Assembly: GCF_009807035.1 (NCBI RefSeq)
Contig: NZ_WUBI01000001.1
Coordinates: 1,426,001 to 1,490,000, forward strand
Origin: Paenibacillus dendrobii
Lineage (GTDB): Bacteria; Bacillota; Bacilli; Paenibacillales; Paenibacillaceae
Direction of reading: 5' to 3'
Length of the DNA stretch: 64,000 bases
In this document: positions 1-8,720 of the stretch, one piece after another
Layout: each line of letters opens with the position of its first letter
How positions within the stretch are numbered: the first letter of the stretch is position 1
The notes under the pieces: generated by a model
Database searches by the model: none
What the model was told of the DNA's origin: nothing
What the model saw: only the letters and a program-made list of their open reading frames with translations
Program-made: the position numbers and the translations under genes

Positions 1-206
1 AAGCGAGAATCTGGACCCTCGCAGCGCTCATGATCTTTCTTTATGTTATCAATCTGCTCGGCCCCAACGACATCTTGTTTCTTCATCTATTGAAGGATTA
101 CTACTTCCCTGCCTCCTTTGTCTTTTTGATTGTGCTGGTTATCGCTCTGTTCATACTCGCCTATATCTCATCGAGAAAGAAGGTACATCAAGACCATGGC
201 ACATGA
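1..206 (+). CDS. Spore germination permease (GerB/GerAB-type), C-terminal fragment
   Basis: The third reading frame is open from the window edge to a TGA at 204-206 and encodes about 67 residues. They form two hydrophobic helices separated by a short charged loop and end in a basic tail (SSRKKVHQDHGT), as expected for the last membrane segments of an amino-acid-permease-like GerB subunit of a germinant receptor. The 5' part lies outside the window. The assignment rests mainly on position: the next genes are GerA and GerC, and the stop overlaps the GerA start by 11 bases. If correct, the receptor operon order is B-A-C rather than the more usual A-B-C. Confidence 0.6.
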   Translation, partial: ARIWTLAALMIFLYVINLLGPNDILFLHLLKDYYFPASFVFLIVLVIALFILAYISSRKKVHQDHGT

Positions 207-1686
207 TACTCAGCCAGAGCCCTTTGCCAATAATAACGAAACCATCGATAAAGCTTTCCTAGAACAATATTATGCCGAATGTCAGGATGTGGTTCTGCAT
301 CCTTTTTACGTGGGCTCCCCAGATCAAAAGCAAACGATCCTGCTGCTTTATTGCGATGGCATGTCCGACGCGGAACAAATCAATCAGTTCGTACTGCCCA
401 GACTTGAAAAAATGTACGGCAAAACCGGATTTTCAAATGTAAAGGATATTGAGGACTGCCAGTACATCCCCCTGTCCCGTCTGAACGACGACAAGCTGCT
501 CAAAGAACTGGATTCCAAAGTATTCGGCGGGATGCTGATCGTTTTTTTTCAAGAGCTGTCTGCCTTCTTCACGATGGATGTCAGTAAGCAGCCCAACCGT
601 GCGCCGGAAGAATCCTCGACCGAATCCTCCATTAAAGGCCCGCATGACGGATTTACCGAGTCGCTAACCATCAATGTGGCCCTGGTGCGCAAGCGTCTGA
701 GATCGCAGTCATTTTGCGTGGAAAATTTCACGTTGTCTGAACGCGGGCAAACCAAAGTCTCGCTTCTGTATATCAAAGACGTCATCAATCCCGAAATCGT
801 CACTGAAATCCGCAGCCGCCTTAATGCTTATGAGGGTGATGCCATTATCGGCACGTCGCAGATCGAGGACCTGGTTCAGGGCGATTTGAAAAGCATATTT
901 CCGTTGACCGATTATATCGGCAGACCGGATTATGTGGCCGACAGCATTCTCAGCGGCAGATTTGCCATTATTTTCGATGGATCTCCCATGGCTATTATTG
1001 CTCCTATTACGCTCACTTCCCAAATCAAATCACCTGAAGATACCAATATGCCTTTTCATATTGTCTCCATTCAACGCATCATGCGTTTGGCGGGTTTAAT
1101 TATCGCCTTATTTTTGCCTGGCTTCTATATCGCGTTGACCAGTTACAATATCGAGCAGATTCCGACCCCTTTGCTGGCTACCATCATGAACTCACGAACA
1201 GGTCTGCCGCTGTCCATACCGCTGGAGACTTTTATGATGCTGTTTTTGTTTGAAGTGTTTCATGAAGCCGGGATTCGGCTTCCCAAATCCGTTGGACAGA
1301 CCATCACCGTCGTCGGCGGTCTCATTGTCGGAGATGCGGCCATTCGGGCAGGTATCACCTCCCCCACGATGATAGTGATGGTTGCCGTGACGATCATCGC
1401 GACCTTCACTTTGGTCAATCAGGTATTGGCGGGAACCACAGCCATCATCAGGCTGTATGTACTTTTATTGTCTTCTTTCCTCGGGATGTTCGGCTTTTTT
1501 ATCGCTGTCTTTTCGCTGGTCGTACACCTCGCGACGCTCGAATGTTACGGCGTTCCCTATCTTGCACCTATATCTCCTTATATCGGCCGGGATGTATGGG
1601 AAGGCCTGTTCCGCAAACCGGTCAAGGATATGATCCGCCGTCCGAAAGTACTTCGCACCAAGGATTCTACGCGAAAAGGAGGCTAA
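196..1686 (+). CDS. Spore germination protein, GerA family (germinant receptor A subunit)
   Basis: 496 residues from ATG 196, chosen because AAGAAGG lies 12 bases upstream and the start overlaps the preceding stop; an ATG at 130 would sit inside the permease gene. GerA subunits are inner-membrane parts of the spore germinant receptor. The N-terminal half (about residues 25-270) is soluble and hydrophilic. Then follow several membrane segments, including LAGLIIALFLPGFYIALTSY and a loop with the family-typical NSRTGLPLSIPLE and FEVFHEAGIRLP stretches. A short basic C-terminal tail follows. The length fits the family (about 480-520). GerC begins 5 bases after the stop, so A and C are one transcript. 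Such operons are usually made in the forespore; no sigma-G promoter can be judged because the operon start is outside the window. Confidence 0.95.
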   Translation: MAHDTQPEPFANNNETIDKAFLEQYYAECQDVVLHPFYVGSPDQKQTILLLYCDGMSDAEQINQFVLPRLEKMYGKTGFSNVKDIEDCQYIPLSRLNDDKLLKELDSKVFGGMLIVFFQELSAFFTMDVSKQPNRAPEESSTESSIKGPHDGFTESLTINVALVRKRLRSQSFCVENFTLSERGQTKVSLLYIKDVINPEIVTEIRSRLNAYEGDAIIGTSQIEDLVQGDLKSIFPLTDYIGRPDYVADSILSGRFAIIFDGSPMAIIAPITLTSQIKSPEDTNMPFHIVSIQRIMRLAGLIIALFLPGFYIALTSYNIEQIPTPLLATIMNSRTGLPLSIPLETFMMLFLFEVFHEAGIRLPKSVGQTITVVGGLIVGDAAIRAGITSPTMIVMVAVTIIATFTLVNQVLAGTTAIIRLYVLLLSSFLGMFGFFIAVFSLVVHLATLECYGVPYLAPISPYIGRDVWEGLFRKPVKDMIRRPKVLRTKDSTRKGG

Positions 1687-1691
1687 GCGGA

Positions 1692-2825
1692 ATGAAGAAG
1701 GCAGTCATCACGCTGATGCTTTGCACATTGTTACTCACGGGCTGCTGGGATTTAAAATCCGTTCAGGACATGAATATCGTTACTGCCATAGGCATTGATT
1801 ATCAAAATGGCCAATATACCGTCTACGGCAAACTGACGGATTTCAGCTCCATTTCGCAAAGCGACACTGGCGGGAATAACAGTAAAAACACCACCTGGGT
1901 AGGCAAGGGCACAGGAAAAACGGTAAACCTCGCCTTCTATGATCTCTATCCATCCGCCCAGCATCAAACCTTGTGGACCCATGTCAAATCCATTGTGTTA
2001 TCGGATTCTGCCTTGAAGCATATGAATGATATTTTTGAAGAGCTGCTCAGGTCAAGAGATCTCCGTTATACGCCGTGGGTGTATGGCACTAAAGATCCCA
2101 TTGAGGATATATTCAACGCGGAAACAACTTTTAACCAGTCCCCGCTCATGCTGGAAATGTTCGAACCCCGGGAGGTCTATAAGCAGCGCTCCGGCATCGA
2201 GCCTATCCGATTACAGAAACTGATGGATGCGATCCGCGAACCGGCGACCACCGTCCTGCTACCGGATATATCCCTTTCCTCGAAACATTGGTCGACGAAT
2301 CATAAAAAAGATTCCATGATGGAGCTTAAGGGTGTCTATGCCGTTCAAAAGGGGACAAACATGGGCTGGGTCCCAGAAGCGGAACTAAGCGGGGCAAGAC
2401 TGCTTATCTTTACTCACGTAAATCGGTTTCCACTGAATCTGGAAGCAACGGAAGGTGCTCCAACCACTCTGAGCCTTAACAATCCAACGTCGAAGATTCG
2501 GATGAGCCAAAAAAATGGAAAAATGAACTTCATCGTTCAAGTATCCATGCATGCCAATATTACGGAATCAGCCTGGAAAAAGGGTCTCGATGAAAAGCAA
2601 ATGAAAACCGTTGCGGAAAAGAAACTGCAGCGTGATATCATTGAAAACTTCCATACGGCTAAAAAGCAAGGAATTGACCTGTATCAATTCGAAGAATGGA
2701 TTTACCGGCATCACTATCCTCTATGGAAACAAAAAAGCAGCGGAGGTCCGCTGCTTCCGTCAATAGAGATCGACAATGTGGAGGTAAAGGTGAAGATAGA
2801 CCATTCCAACACGTATAAAATGTAA
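1692..2825 (+). CDS. Germinant receptor lipoprotein, Ger(x)C family
   Basis: 377 residues. The start at 1692 is set by AAAGGAGG at 1675-1682; an in-frame start at 1542 would lie deep in GerA. The N-terminus is a lipoprotein signal, with Lys-Lys at residues 2-3, a hydrophobic core and the lipobox LLTGC with Cys18, followed by WDLKSVQDMN, which is typical of GerC. The rest is the periplasm-facing GerC fold, ending in the family-like EEWIYRHHYPLWK region near residue 340. GerC anchors to the outer leaflet of the spore inner membrane and is needed for receptor function together with GerA and the permease. It is the last gene of this operon. Confidence 0.95.
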   Translation: MKKAVITLMLCTLLLTGCWDLKSVQDMNIVTAIGIDYQNGQYTVYGKLTDFSSISQSDTGGNNSKNTTWVGKGTGKTVNLAFYDLYPSAQHQTLWTHVKSIVLSDSALKHMNDIFEELLRSRDLRYTPWVYGTKDPIEDIFNAETTFNQSPLMLEMFEPREVYKQRSGIEPIRLQKLMDAIREPATTVLLPDISLSSKHWSTNHKKDSMMELKGVYAVQKGTNMGWVPEAELSGARLLIFTHVNRFPLNLEATEGAPTTLSLNNPTSKIRMSQKNGKMNFIVQVSMHANITESAWKKGLDEKQMKTVAEKKLQRDIIENFHTAKKQGIDLYQFEEWIYRHHYPLWKQKSSGGPLLPSIEIDNVEVKVKIDHSNTYKM

Positions 2826-2844
2826 ACCGAGTGCCTCCCGGAGC

Positions 2845-3222
2845 TCACTTGTTCTCCATGTCGCCTGGTCCCCAATAAGCTTTCATGCTCGAAATAAGTC
2901 CTGCATCGGTAAAAGTCATGACTTCTATCGCGTGAATCATCAAAGTCGAGCCCTCTGCATGAGTTTCTATATGTATTGCCATCGCACCTGAATTACTACG
3001 TGAACCCCTGATCGGCTCTTCACGATGGATTCGGGTTTTCCCGTTGACCACCTTGGTGTAAAATTCCGTAATGGCAGCCTTTCCTATAATCGGAGCCATA
3101 CCCGCAGGATCCTCCACAGTAGCTTCCTCTGCAAAAAGGGAAAGAATTCCCTCCAGATCATCTTCATTAAATCGGTCAATATACGCTTGCATGGCTGTCT
3201 TGATTTCCTGTTCCGTCGGCAT
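2845..3222 (-). CDS. SnoaL/ketosteroid-isomerase-like protein (NTF2 superfamily)
   Basis: 125 residues from ATG 3222, preceded by GGAGG nine bases upstream; the in-frame upstream start at 3264 has no such signal. The sequence has the NTF2-like alpha+beta layout: an N-terminal helix (MQAYIDRFNEDDLEGILSLF), then the conserved turn EEATVEDPAG where an acidic residue points into the pocket, then strands with alternating hydrophobics. Such proteins are small-molecule isomerases, hydrolases or binding proteins, and the ligand cannot be told from sequence. It is convergent with GerC (19 bases between stops) and divergent from mqnB, so it is probably monocistronic. Confidence 0.75.
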   Translation of the reverse strand: MPTEQEIKTAMQAYIDRFNEDDLEGILSLFAEEATVEDPAGMAPIIGKAAITEFYTKVVNGKTRIHREEPIRGSRSNSGAMAIHIETHAEGSTLMIHAIEVMTFTDAGLISSMKAYWGPGDMENK

Positions 3223-3383
3223 ATCGTTTCCTCCTTCAGGATGATGGATTTGCTTGCCTATCATGCTGTTCTAATTATTTACACGTTAGGCTGAGCTTGT
3301 CAAACATCGGCCTATGCAGTGGTCTGATAGCCTCTACCGCTTTACATGATGCCCCGATCAGGATAAGGTTATATATTGAGGCC

Positions 3384-3412
3384 TTACATTAACGGGCAGT
3401 GAAATATTTAAT
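3384..3412 (+). promoter_or_regulatory. Putative sigma-A promoter of mqnB-mqnD
   Basis: TTACAT (3384-3389), a 17-base spacer and TTTAAT (3407-3412) lie 36 bases before the mqnB start in an otherwise AT-rich stretch. Hexamer match is moderate, so this is a candidate only. Confidence 0.4.
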
Positions 3413-3447
3413 ATGACTAACATGATTCATGAGAGAGGAAGGTGCGC

Positions 3448-4155
3448 ATGAAATCAGACGTAGATACTGTGCTGGGCGGCGGAAAGCCTGCCCGGATGAA
3501 TCGTCCTTCTGGACGTGTGCTTATCATGACAGCCGTAGAGGCTGAACAGCAGGCCGTTCTCCGCGGAATTGGCGATTCGGATCTGTTTGACGTTAAGCTT
3601 GCAGGCTTTGGACCTGCAGCGGCGGCGGCAAGGACTGCAGCGGAGCTCTCAGCAGCCTCGTACGCACTTGTCATCAGTGCAGGTATCGGCGGCGGATTCG
3701 TCGGTAAAGCGGAGGTAGGTTCAACGGTTATCGCAGACCGGATTATTGCCGCTGATCTGGGTGCTGAAACGCCCGATGGATTCCTCAGTGTGGACGAGCT
3801 TGGTTTTGGCAGCTCTGTGATCCCGGCAGATTCCAGTTTGGCAGAGGCCTTAACGGATGCCATGCTGTCTGCAGGAATCAACGTTAACCGCGGCTCCATC
3901 CTAACGGTTACGACCGGAACTGGCTCAGCAGAAAAGACCGAAGCCCTGACTTCAAGGATCAGCGATGCGACGGCAGAAGGCATGGAAGGGTTCGGTGTCG
4001 CTACCGCAGCCAAGTTGTGGAATTTGCCTGTTCTCGAGCTGCGCACCATTTCCAATGCCGTTGGACCCCGGGACCGTTCCGCCTGGCGGATGAAAGAAGC
4101 CTTTGCCGCACTTGAAGCAGCAGGCAACATTTTAAGGAGGGTTATTTCAGAATGA
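3448..4155 (+). CDS. mqnB: Futalosine hydrolase MqnB
   Basis: 235 residues from ATG 3448, placed about 5 bases after AGGAAGG; a GTG at 3442 is in frame but overlaps that signal. The protein has the nucleoside-phosphorylase fold: MTAVEAEQQA near the N-terminus, the purine-site strand AGIGGGF, the ribose-binding EGMEGFGVA and the late SNAVGPRDR with the catalytic-type Asp. MqnB cleaves futalosine (or aminodeoxyfutalosine) to release the base, a step of the futalosine route to menaquinone in the cytosol. The next gene, mqnD, catalyses a later step and overlaps by four bases (ATGA), which makes the assignment firm. The other mqn genes are not in the window. About 20 residues precede the usual start of the fold. 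Confidence 0.92.
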   Translation: MKSDVDTVLGGGKPARMNRPSGRVLIMTAVEAEQQAVLRGIGDSDLFDVKLAGFGPAAAAARTAAELSAASYALVISAGIGGGFVGKAEVGSTVIADRIIAADLGAETPDGFLSVDELGFGSSVIPADSSLAEALTDAMLSAGINVNRGSILTVTTGTGSAEKTEALTSRISDATAEGMEGFGVATAAKLWNLPVLELRTISNAVGPRDRSAWRMKEAFAALEAAGNILRRVISE

Positions 4156-5000
4156 AAATTGCATTTTCCCCTTGTCCTAATGACACATTCGTTTTCCATG
4201 CGTGGACGCATGGTCTGATTCCTGGTGCTCCTGCCTTGGATGTGACTTATGCCGATATTGATATTACCAACCATCTGGCTGCTCAGGATGAGAGCGACTA
4301 TGATGTTCTTAAAATTTCGTATGCTGCTTTGCCTTGGGTGTTGGATCGTTATGCGCTCCTGCCTTGCGGCGGAGCATTAGGCAGAGGCTGCGGACCGCTT
4401 GTCCTGGCTGCAGGCGGAGATCATGCGCCTAAGGACCCTTCCGCATTATCCGGACGCCGAGTTGCAGTTCCAAGCGAACGTTCCACCGCTTATCTGTTGT
4501 TCCGGCTTTGGGCTGCACAAAACGTTCCCGGAGGTATCGGAGAGATCGTGGTCATGCCATTCGATCAAATCATGCCTGCCGTACGTGACGGGCATATCGA
4601 TGCCGGGCTCGTTATACATGAAGCCAGATTTACATATCCTGATTATGGCTTAACGTTGATGACGGACCTCGGCAACTGGTGGGAACAGGACACAGGGCTC
4701 CCCATTCCGCTGGGTGCTATCGTTGCCAAACGATCTCTTGATCTGAAAGCCATCTCAGATTGGGCACGCGCTTCCGTTGAGTATGCATGGGCGCATCCTG
4801 ATGAATCTCGTGAGTATGTGCTCAGCCATGCGCAGGAAATGGATCCCAAGGTAGCCGATGCCCATATCAATCTGTACGTCAATAGCTTTACCGCGAATCT
4901 GGGTGAGGACGGCTATGCTGCGATTACATCGCTGCTTACCCGTGCAGCTGACGAAGGACTTGTACCTCCGATCGATCCCCAAGCGCTCATGCTGCCATAA
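4152..5000 (+). CDS. mqnD: 1,4-dihydroxy-6-naphthoate synthase MqnD
   Basis: 282 residues, ATGA overlap with mqnB. It starts with KIAFSPCPNDTFVFHAW, the hallmark N-terminus of MqnD, followed by ITNHLAAQDESDYDVLKISY and GCGPLVLA. The fold is that of periplasmic binding proteins, but without a signal peptide, and it acts in the cytosol. MqnD converts cyclic dehypoxanthinyl futalosine to 1,4-dihydroxy-6-naphthoate, which is then prenylated to menaquinone. The conserved VIHEARFTYPDYGL stretch contains the family His. It ends shortly before a strong hairpin that terminates the mqnBD transcript. Confidence 0.95.
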   Translation: MKIAFSPCPNDTFVFHAWTHGLIPGAPALDVTYADIDITNHLAAQDESDYDVLKISYAALPWVLDRYALLPCGGALGRGCGPLVLAAGGDHAPKDPSALSGRRVAVPSERSTAYLLFRLWAAQNVPGGIGEIVVMPFDQIMPAVRDGHIDAGLVIHEARFTYPDYGLTLMTDLGNWWEQDTGLPIPLGAIVAKRSLDLKAISDWARASVEYAWAHPDESREYVLSHAQEMDPKVADAHINLYVNSFTANLGEDGYAAITSLLTRAADEGLVPPIDPQALMLP

Positions 5001-5016
5001 ATACATTCATGAGTAG

Positions 5017-5056
5017 AAAATCCCGGTGTCCTCGTTAACGAGGACACCGGGATTTT
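5017..5056. terminator. Bidirectional intrinsic terminator between mqnD and malic enzyme
   Basis: A near-perfect palindrome with a TTAA loop: arm TCCCGGTGTCCTCG and its exact complement, flanked by AAAA on the left and TTTT on the right. It therefore works for mqnD on the plus strand and for the convergent malic enzyme gene on the minus strand. Confidence 0.9.
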
Positions 5057-5077
5057 CTCTTGCTGTCTATTTTGCGT

Positions 5078-6481
5078 TTAGCGGAAATCCTTAGGTATTC
5101 TTCGGGCAACACCTGTCAGGATAGCAGCCTGTACAACGGCTTTACGCACTTCAATGACAACCTGCTCATTGAAAATACTTGGGATAATATAGAGCTCATT
5201 CAGTTCACCGCCGGTCACCACCGATGCGATGGCGCGTGCGGCAGCCAGCTTCATTGGTTCATTAATGCAGCGTGCTCTGCAGTCCAATGCGCCGCGGAAT
5301 AGCCCAGGAAATACAAGGACATTGTTGATTTGGTTCGGATAGTCGCTTCGTCCGGTTGCATACACCCGTGCATGTGGAATGGCTTCTTCAGGCGAAACTT
5401 CCGGAACCGGATTGGCCATGGCAAAAACGATCGGGTCTGGACCCATGCCCCGGATATCCTCTCCGTTCAGCAAATTACCGCGGGATACGCCAATGAAAAC
5501 ATCGGCGCCCTTGATCACTTCTTTAAGCGATCCCTCGGTCGCTTCCACCTGAGGCTGATCCGCAAGCCACTGCCACATCGGATGCGAATAGCTTCCGCCG
5601 CGGACGATTGCTCCGTCGCGATCTACCGGAACCAGCTTCGTCACTCCCGCGCTGAGCAGCATTTTGCAGATGGATACGCCCGCTGCACCAACACCATTTA
5701 CGACAACGCGAATGTTTTCAATGCGTTTATTTACCACTTTTAGCGCATTTAGCAATCCTGCAATCACGACCACGGCCGTGCCATGCTGATCATCATGGAA
5801 CACCGGAATCTCCAGTTCCTCTGTCAGCCTTCTCTCAATTTCGAAACAGCGCGGCGAGCTGATATCTTCCAGATTGATCCCGCCGAAAATCGGGCTCATC
5901 GCCTTGATGGTCCGGATCAGCTCCTCCGTATCATGGGTATCCAGACAGATCGGAAATGCATCCACATCGGCAAGCTGTTTGAACAGCATCGCTTTACCTT
6001 CCATCACGGGCGCAGCCGCATAAGGGCCAATGTCTCCCAGGCCAAGTACGGCAGTACCATCACTGACTACGGCTACGGTATTTCGCTTGATCGTCAGCGA
6101 ATAGGCTTTCTCCGGATTTTCATGAATGGCAGTACATACTTTGGCAACTCCAGGAGTATAGACGCGGGACAGATCATCCCGGTTTTTAATTGGCAATGTA
6201 GGTTGAATCTTGATTTTACCGCCCAAATGAACGAGGAAGGTCCGGTCCGAAACGTTGATCAGCTTGATGCCTTCCTTCTGTTTAAGCGATTCGACTACCT
6301 TACTCTCTTCCGTGTCCACCACTTCGACGGTGATATCCCGGACGGAAAAATCCTTTCCCGGTCTGATGACGTCGATTGACGTGATATCTCCACCCGATTT
6401 GCTGATGGCGGCTGCCACATCCCCGAAGGTGGCTTTCTCATGATTAAGTTCAACGCGTAGAATAATACTTGTGTTAGCCAT
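5078..6481 (-). CDS. NAD(P)-dependent malic enzyme with N-terminal ACT domain
   Basis: 467 residues from ATG 6481, preceded by AGGGGGA. Residues 1-80 form an ACT-like ligand-binding domain (ILRVELNHEKATFGDVAAAI). The malic enzyme core follows, with SRVYTPGVAKV, the substrate and metal region FHDDQHGTAVVV, and the dinucleotide fold VVVNGVGAAGVSICKML. It converts malate to pyruvate and CO2 with reduction of NAD or NADP in the cytosol. Many bacterial malic enzymes of this size class are about 400 residues and lack the ACT domain, so allosteric control by an amino acid or other small ligand is likely, though the ligand cannot be read from sequence. It stands alone, convergent with mqnD. Confidence 0.92.
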   Translation of the reverse strand: MANTSIILRVELNHEKATFGDVAAAISKSGGDITSIDVIRPGKDFSVRDITVEVVDTEESKVVESLKQKEGIKLINVSDRTFLVHLGGKIKIQPTLPIKNRDDLSRVYTPGVAKVCTAIHENPEKAYSLTIKRNTVAVVSDGTAVLGLGDIGPYAAAPVMEGKAMLFKQLADVDAFPICLDTHDTEELIRTIKAMSPIFGGINLEDISSPRCFEIERRLTEELEIPVFHDDQHGTAVVVIAGLLNALKVVNKRIENIRVVVNGVGAAGVSICKMLLSAGVTKLVPVDRDGAIVRGGSYSHPMWQWLADQPQVEATEGSLKEVIKGADVFIGVSRGNLLNGEDIRGMGPDPIVFAMANPVPEVSPEEAIPHARVYATGRSDYPNQINNVLVFPGLFRGALDCRARCINEPMKLAAARAIASVVTGGELNELYIIPSIFNEQVVIEVRKAVVQAAILTGVARRIPKDFR

Positions 6482-6617
6482 GAAGCTTCCCCCTAATATG
6501 GTGTTATTCATTTGAAACCGATTACAACACGCACATATCATAACAGGCAGAGGACTCCAAAACAAGCGTCTGAAGTCCATTCCTTGCCGCAGAAGGCTTT
6601 TCACCCTTTAGAAAACA

Positions 6618-7121
6618 TTATGTCACGTTCGTGTGATGGGCATTCGCTTCTCTCTTATTCGTTTCATGCACGCCCATAACGACTGCTATTAACTCATAGC
6701 TATCCAGACTCTCCGACTCGTTTCGCAAACAAAAGGCGCCAGATTCAAACCAACCGTTGATTTTATCGAACCTTGCTATTGCAGTTCCAGCTTCATTCGT
6801 GACGGTATACTCCTTGGAGAAGGCTGGAGAGAAAATTTCGTAACTTCCCCTTCCCACCGTTTCATACTCGAATTTCTTGGAAAAGAAGCTCAGCCGATGT
6901 CTTAATACTCCCAGCATGCAGCCATCCGCATCCGCGATCTCCCATTTGTTAGAAAGCAGACGGAATTTGCCGCTGCATGCCAGTACTCCATCCGCGTCGT
7001 TCACATCTAAGGATGAACCGAACGCACTTTTTAAGTCAAGGCTCCCGGCAGGCTCCTGTCTTGCATTCACGATCTCCGTAAATCCAGCGTTGAAGAAGTT
7101 ATCTTTAAAATACAGCTCCAT
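6618..7121 (-). CDS. LURP-one-related / Tubby-like fold protein, function unknown
   Basis: 167 residues from ATG 7121 with AAGAAGG eight bases before it. There is no signal peptide or membrane segment. The pattern of short beta strands with repeated aromatic-glycine turns (FRLLSNKWEIADADGCMLGVLRHRL, then YEIFSPAFSKEYTVTNEAGTAIARFDK) resembles the LOR/Tubby C-terminal beta barrel found in many Bacillota as stand-alone small proteins, some of which bind membrane lipids. The family call is by pattern only. It is separated by about 100 bases from the genes on either side, all on the minus strand. Confidence 0.55.
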   Translation of the reverse strand: MELYFKDNFFNAGFTEIVNARQEPAGSLDLKSAFGSSLDVNDADGVLACSGKFRLLSNKWEIADADGCMLGVLRHRLSFFSKKFEYETVGRGSYEIFSPAFSKEYTVTNEAGTAIARFDKINGWFESGAFCLRNESESLDSYELIAVVMGVHETNKREANAHHTNVT

Positions 7122-7224
7122 CTAAGCACCTTCTTTCACAGATTAATCCTACCTTAAGCGTGCAGGACAAGAAAGCCATGGACAATAATACATCCATGGC
7201 TGTCGTTTATGCAAATATTTCATT

Positions 7225-8580
7225 TTATGAATGAAGCTCTTGATTCACCAATGGTTCCAGCATCAACCGAAGCTCCTCCGAATCCGGATCGAGTCTCAAG
7301 GCTAACTTCAGAATCTTTATAGCATGCTCTGTCTCCATGTTGTTTAAAAGCCTCTGGGCGATGAAACGGTAGCTAAAATCGATCTCTGCGGGTACGAATC
7401 CTTGCGCTGCCCGATCATTCATTGCAACTCTATAAGCATGTGCCGCTGCATCTTCGCCTTCCTCTGCCAAGATACCAGCCACATGCATCGTTAATGAACG
7501 CGGAATCACGTCTACCTTCTCGCCGAGCAGCACATCCAGAATGGCATTGTTGACGGAATGCAGACCCAGATAGTCCGTATTGAACATGATCGTGACCGCG
7601 ATTCCCTTCTCGGGCAGAATCACCAGATTGGAGCGGAAACCGGTATCCGAGCCTCCATGGGCTTTCGCTTTAAATCCTTTGTACTGCCCCATGAACCAGC
7701 TGAGCCCGATCTGACGGAAGTAACCGAAATCATCGGCCGGCGCGACTTCCTGCCATACCTGATCGACACTGGATTCCTGCATGATCCGTCTTTCGCCCAA
7801 ACGCCCACGGTTCAGGTAAGCCATCGCATACAGGCAGGATTCAACTGCGCTGGTCAGCAAGGTGGAACTTGGCCCGTGAGCACGGTTGTATGGATAAATA
7901 CGGCTGACTTTCGCGCCAAATGACGGGCTCATCCCCATAATATGAGGTACTGCCAGCAACCTCTGATCGACATCCGGTTGTTGATAGCTGCTGTTGTTCA
8001 TTTGAAGCACACTCAGGATATGCTCTTTCATGTACTGCTCAAACGAAATGCCGGATGCTTTGGCAATCAAATCTCCAAGGATCTCAAATCCGATATTGCT
8101 GTATTCATATTTCCCGATACCCGGATCCCACATCAGATTCAGATGCGAGACGCTGCGTACATAACGCTCAAGCGCCCCCTCATCAAGCTGCGGACGGTCC
8201 CACTCGTAATCGTCCTCGTCTGGCATGCCAGATGTGTGGCTAAGCAGCTGCCTGACCGTGATCTCGCGATACCGTTCATCCTGTAATGAGAAATAGGGCA
8301 AGTATGCCGTGACCTTCTCATCAAGCTTAACCCGTCCCTGTTCGACCAGCTGCATGACGGCTGTTGCCACATACGTTTTGGATATCGAAGCCATATGGAA
8401 TAGGGTGTTGCCGTCTACAGGCTCTCCTGTCTCTATGTTCTTAACCCCAAAGCCTTTTGCATAAATGGGTTCATGGTTATACACGATACCAACTGCCATG
8501 CCTGCTGCTGCCTTGTCCTTGTTCATATATTCGGTCAGCAATCGGTCCAGTTGATCTGTGATCGTTTGATATTCTTTCAT
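7225..8580 (-). CDS. Serine hydrolase, class C beta-lactamase / penicillin-binding-protein-like
   Basis: 451 residues from ATG 8580, chosen for GGAGG eight bases upstream; an in-frame start at 8595 is upstream of that signal. The beta-lactamase-fold motifs are present: SISK at residues 65-68 (nucleophile Ser65, Lys68), YSN at 160-162 and HGG at 308-310 in place of KTG. A C-terminal tail of about 110 residues follows the catalytic domain. There is no signal peptide, so the enzyme is probably cytosolic and may be an esterase, D-aminopeptidase or peptidase rather than a resistance beta-lactamase. The HxG variant of the third motif is typical of the esterase-like and AmpH/EstB-like members. Confidence 0.85.
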   Translation of the reverse strand: MKEYQTITDQLDRLLTEYMNKDKAAAGMAVGIVYNHEPIYAKGFGVKNIETGEPVDGNTLFHMASISKTYVATAVMQLVEQGRVKLDEKVTAYLPYFSLQDERYREITVRQLLSHTSGMPDEDDYEWDRPQLDEGALERYVRSVSHLNLMWDPGIGKYEYSNIGFEILGDLIAKASGISFEQYMKEHILSVLQMNNSSYQQPDVDQRLLAVPHIMGMSPSFGAKVSRIYPYNRAHGPSSTLLTSAVESCLYAMAYLNRGRLGERRIMQESSVDQVWQEVAPADDFGYFRQIGLSWFMGQYKGFKAKAHGGSDTGFRSNLVILPEKGIAVTIMFNTDYLGLHSVNNAILDVLLGEKVDVIPRSLTMHVAGILAEEGEDAAAHAYRVAMNDRAAQGFVPAEIDFSYRFIAQRLLNNMETEHAIKILKLALRLDPDSEELRLMLEPLVNQELHS

Positions 8581-8720
8581 CTTCGGTTCCTCCATGGGAT
8601 CAGGTATATGAACTATTTAGTTGTCTAAGTAGTTTGCAACCTTTATACCAATGGAAGCACCGCCCTTCGTAAAATTAAGATAAGTGTATACTATTATTAG
8701 CAGATTTACCAGAATTTTAT

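Noticed and set aside
3417..4274. Long minus-strand frame (285 codons) opposite mqnB-mqnD
   Set aside because: It is the antisense of two firmly identified genes, has no ribosome binding site and its composition (Ser/Ala/Pro-rich) is that of a shadow frame.
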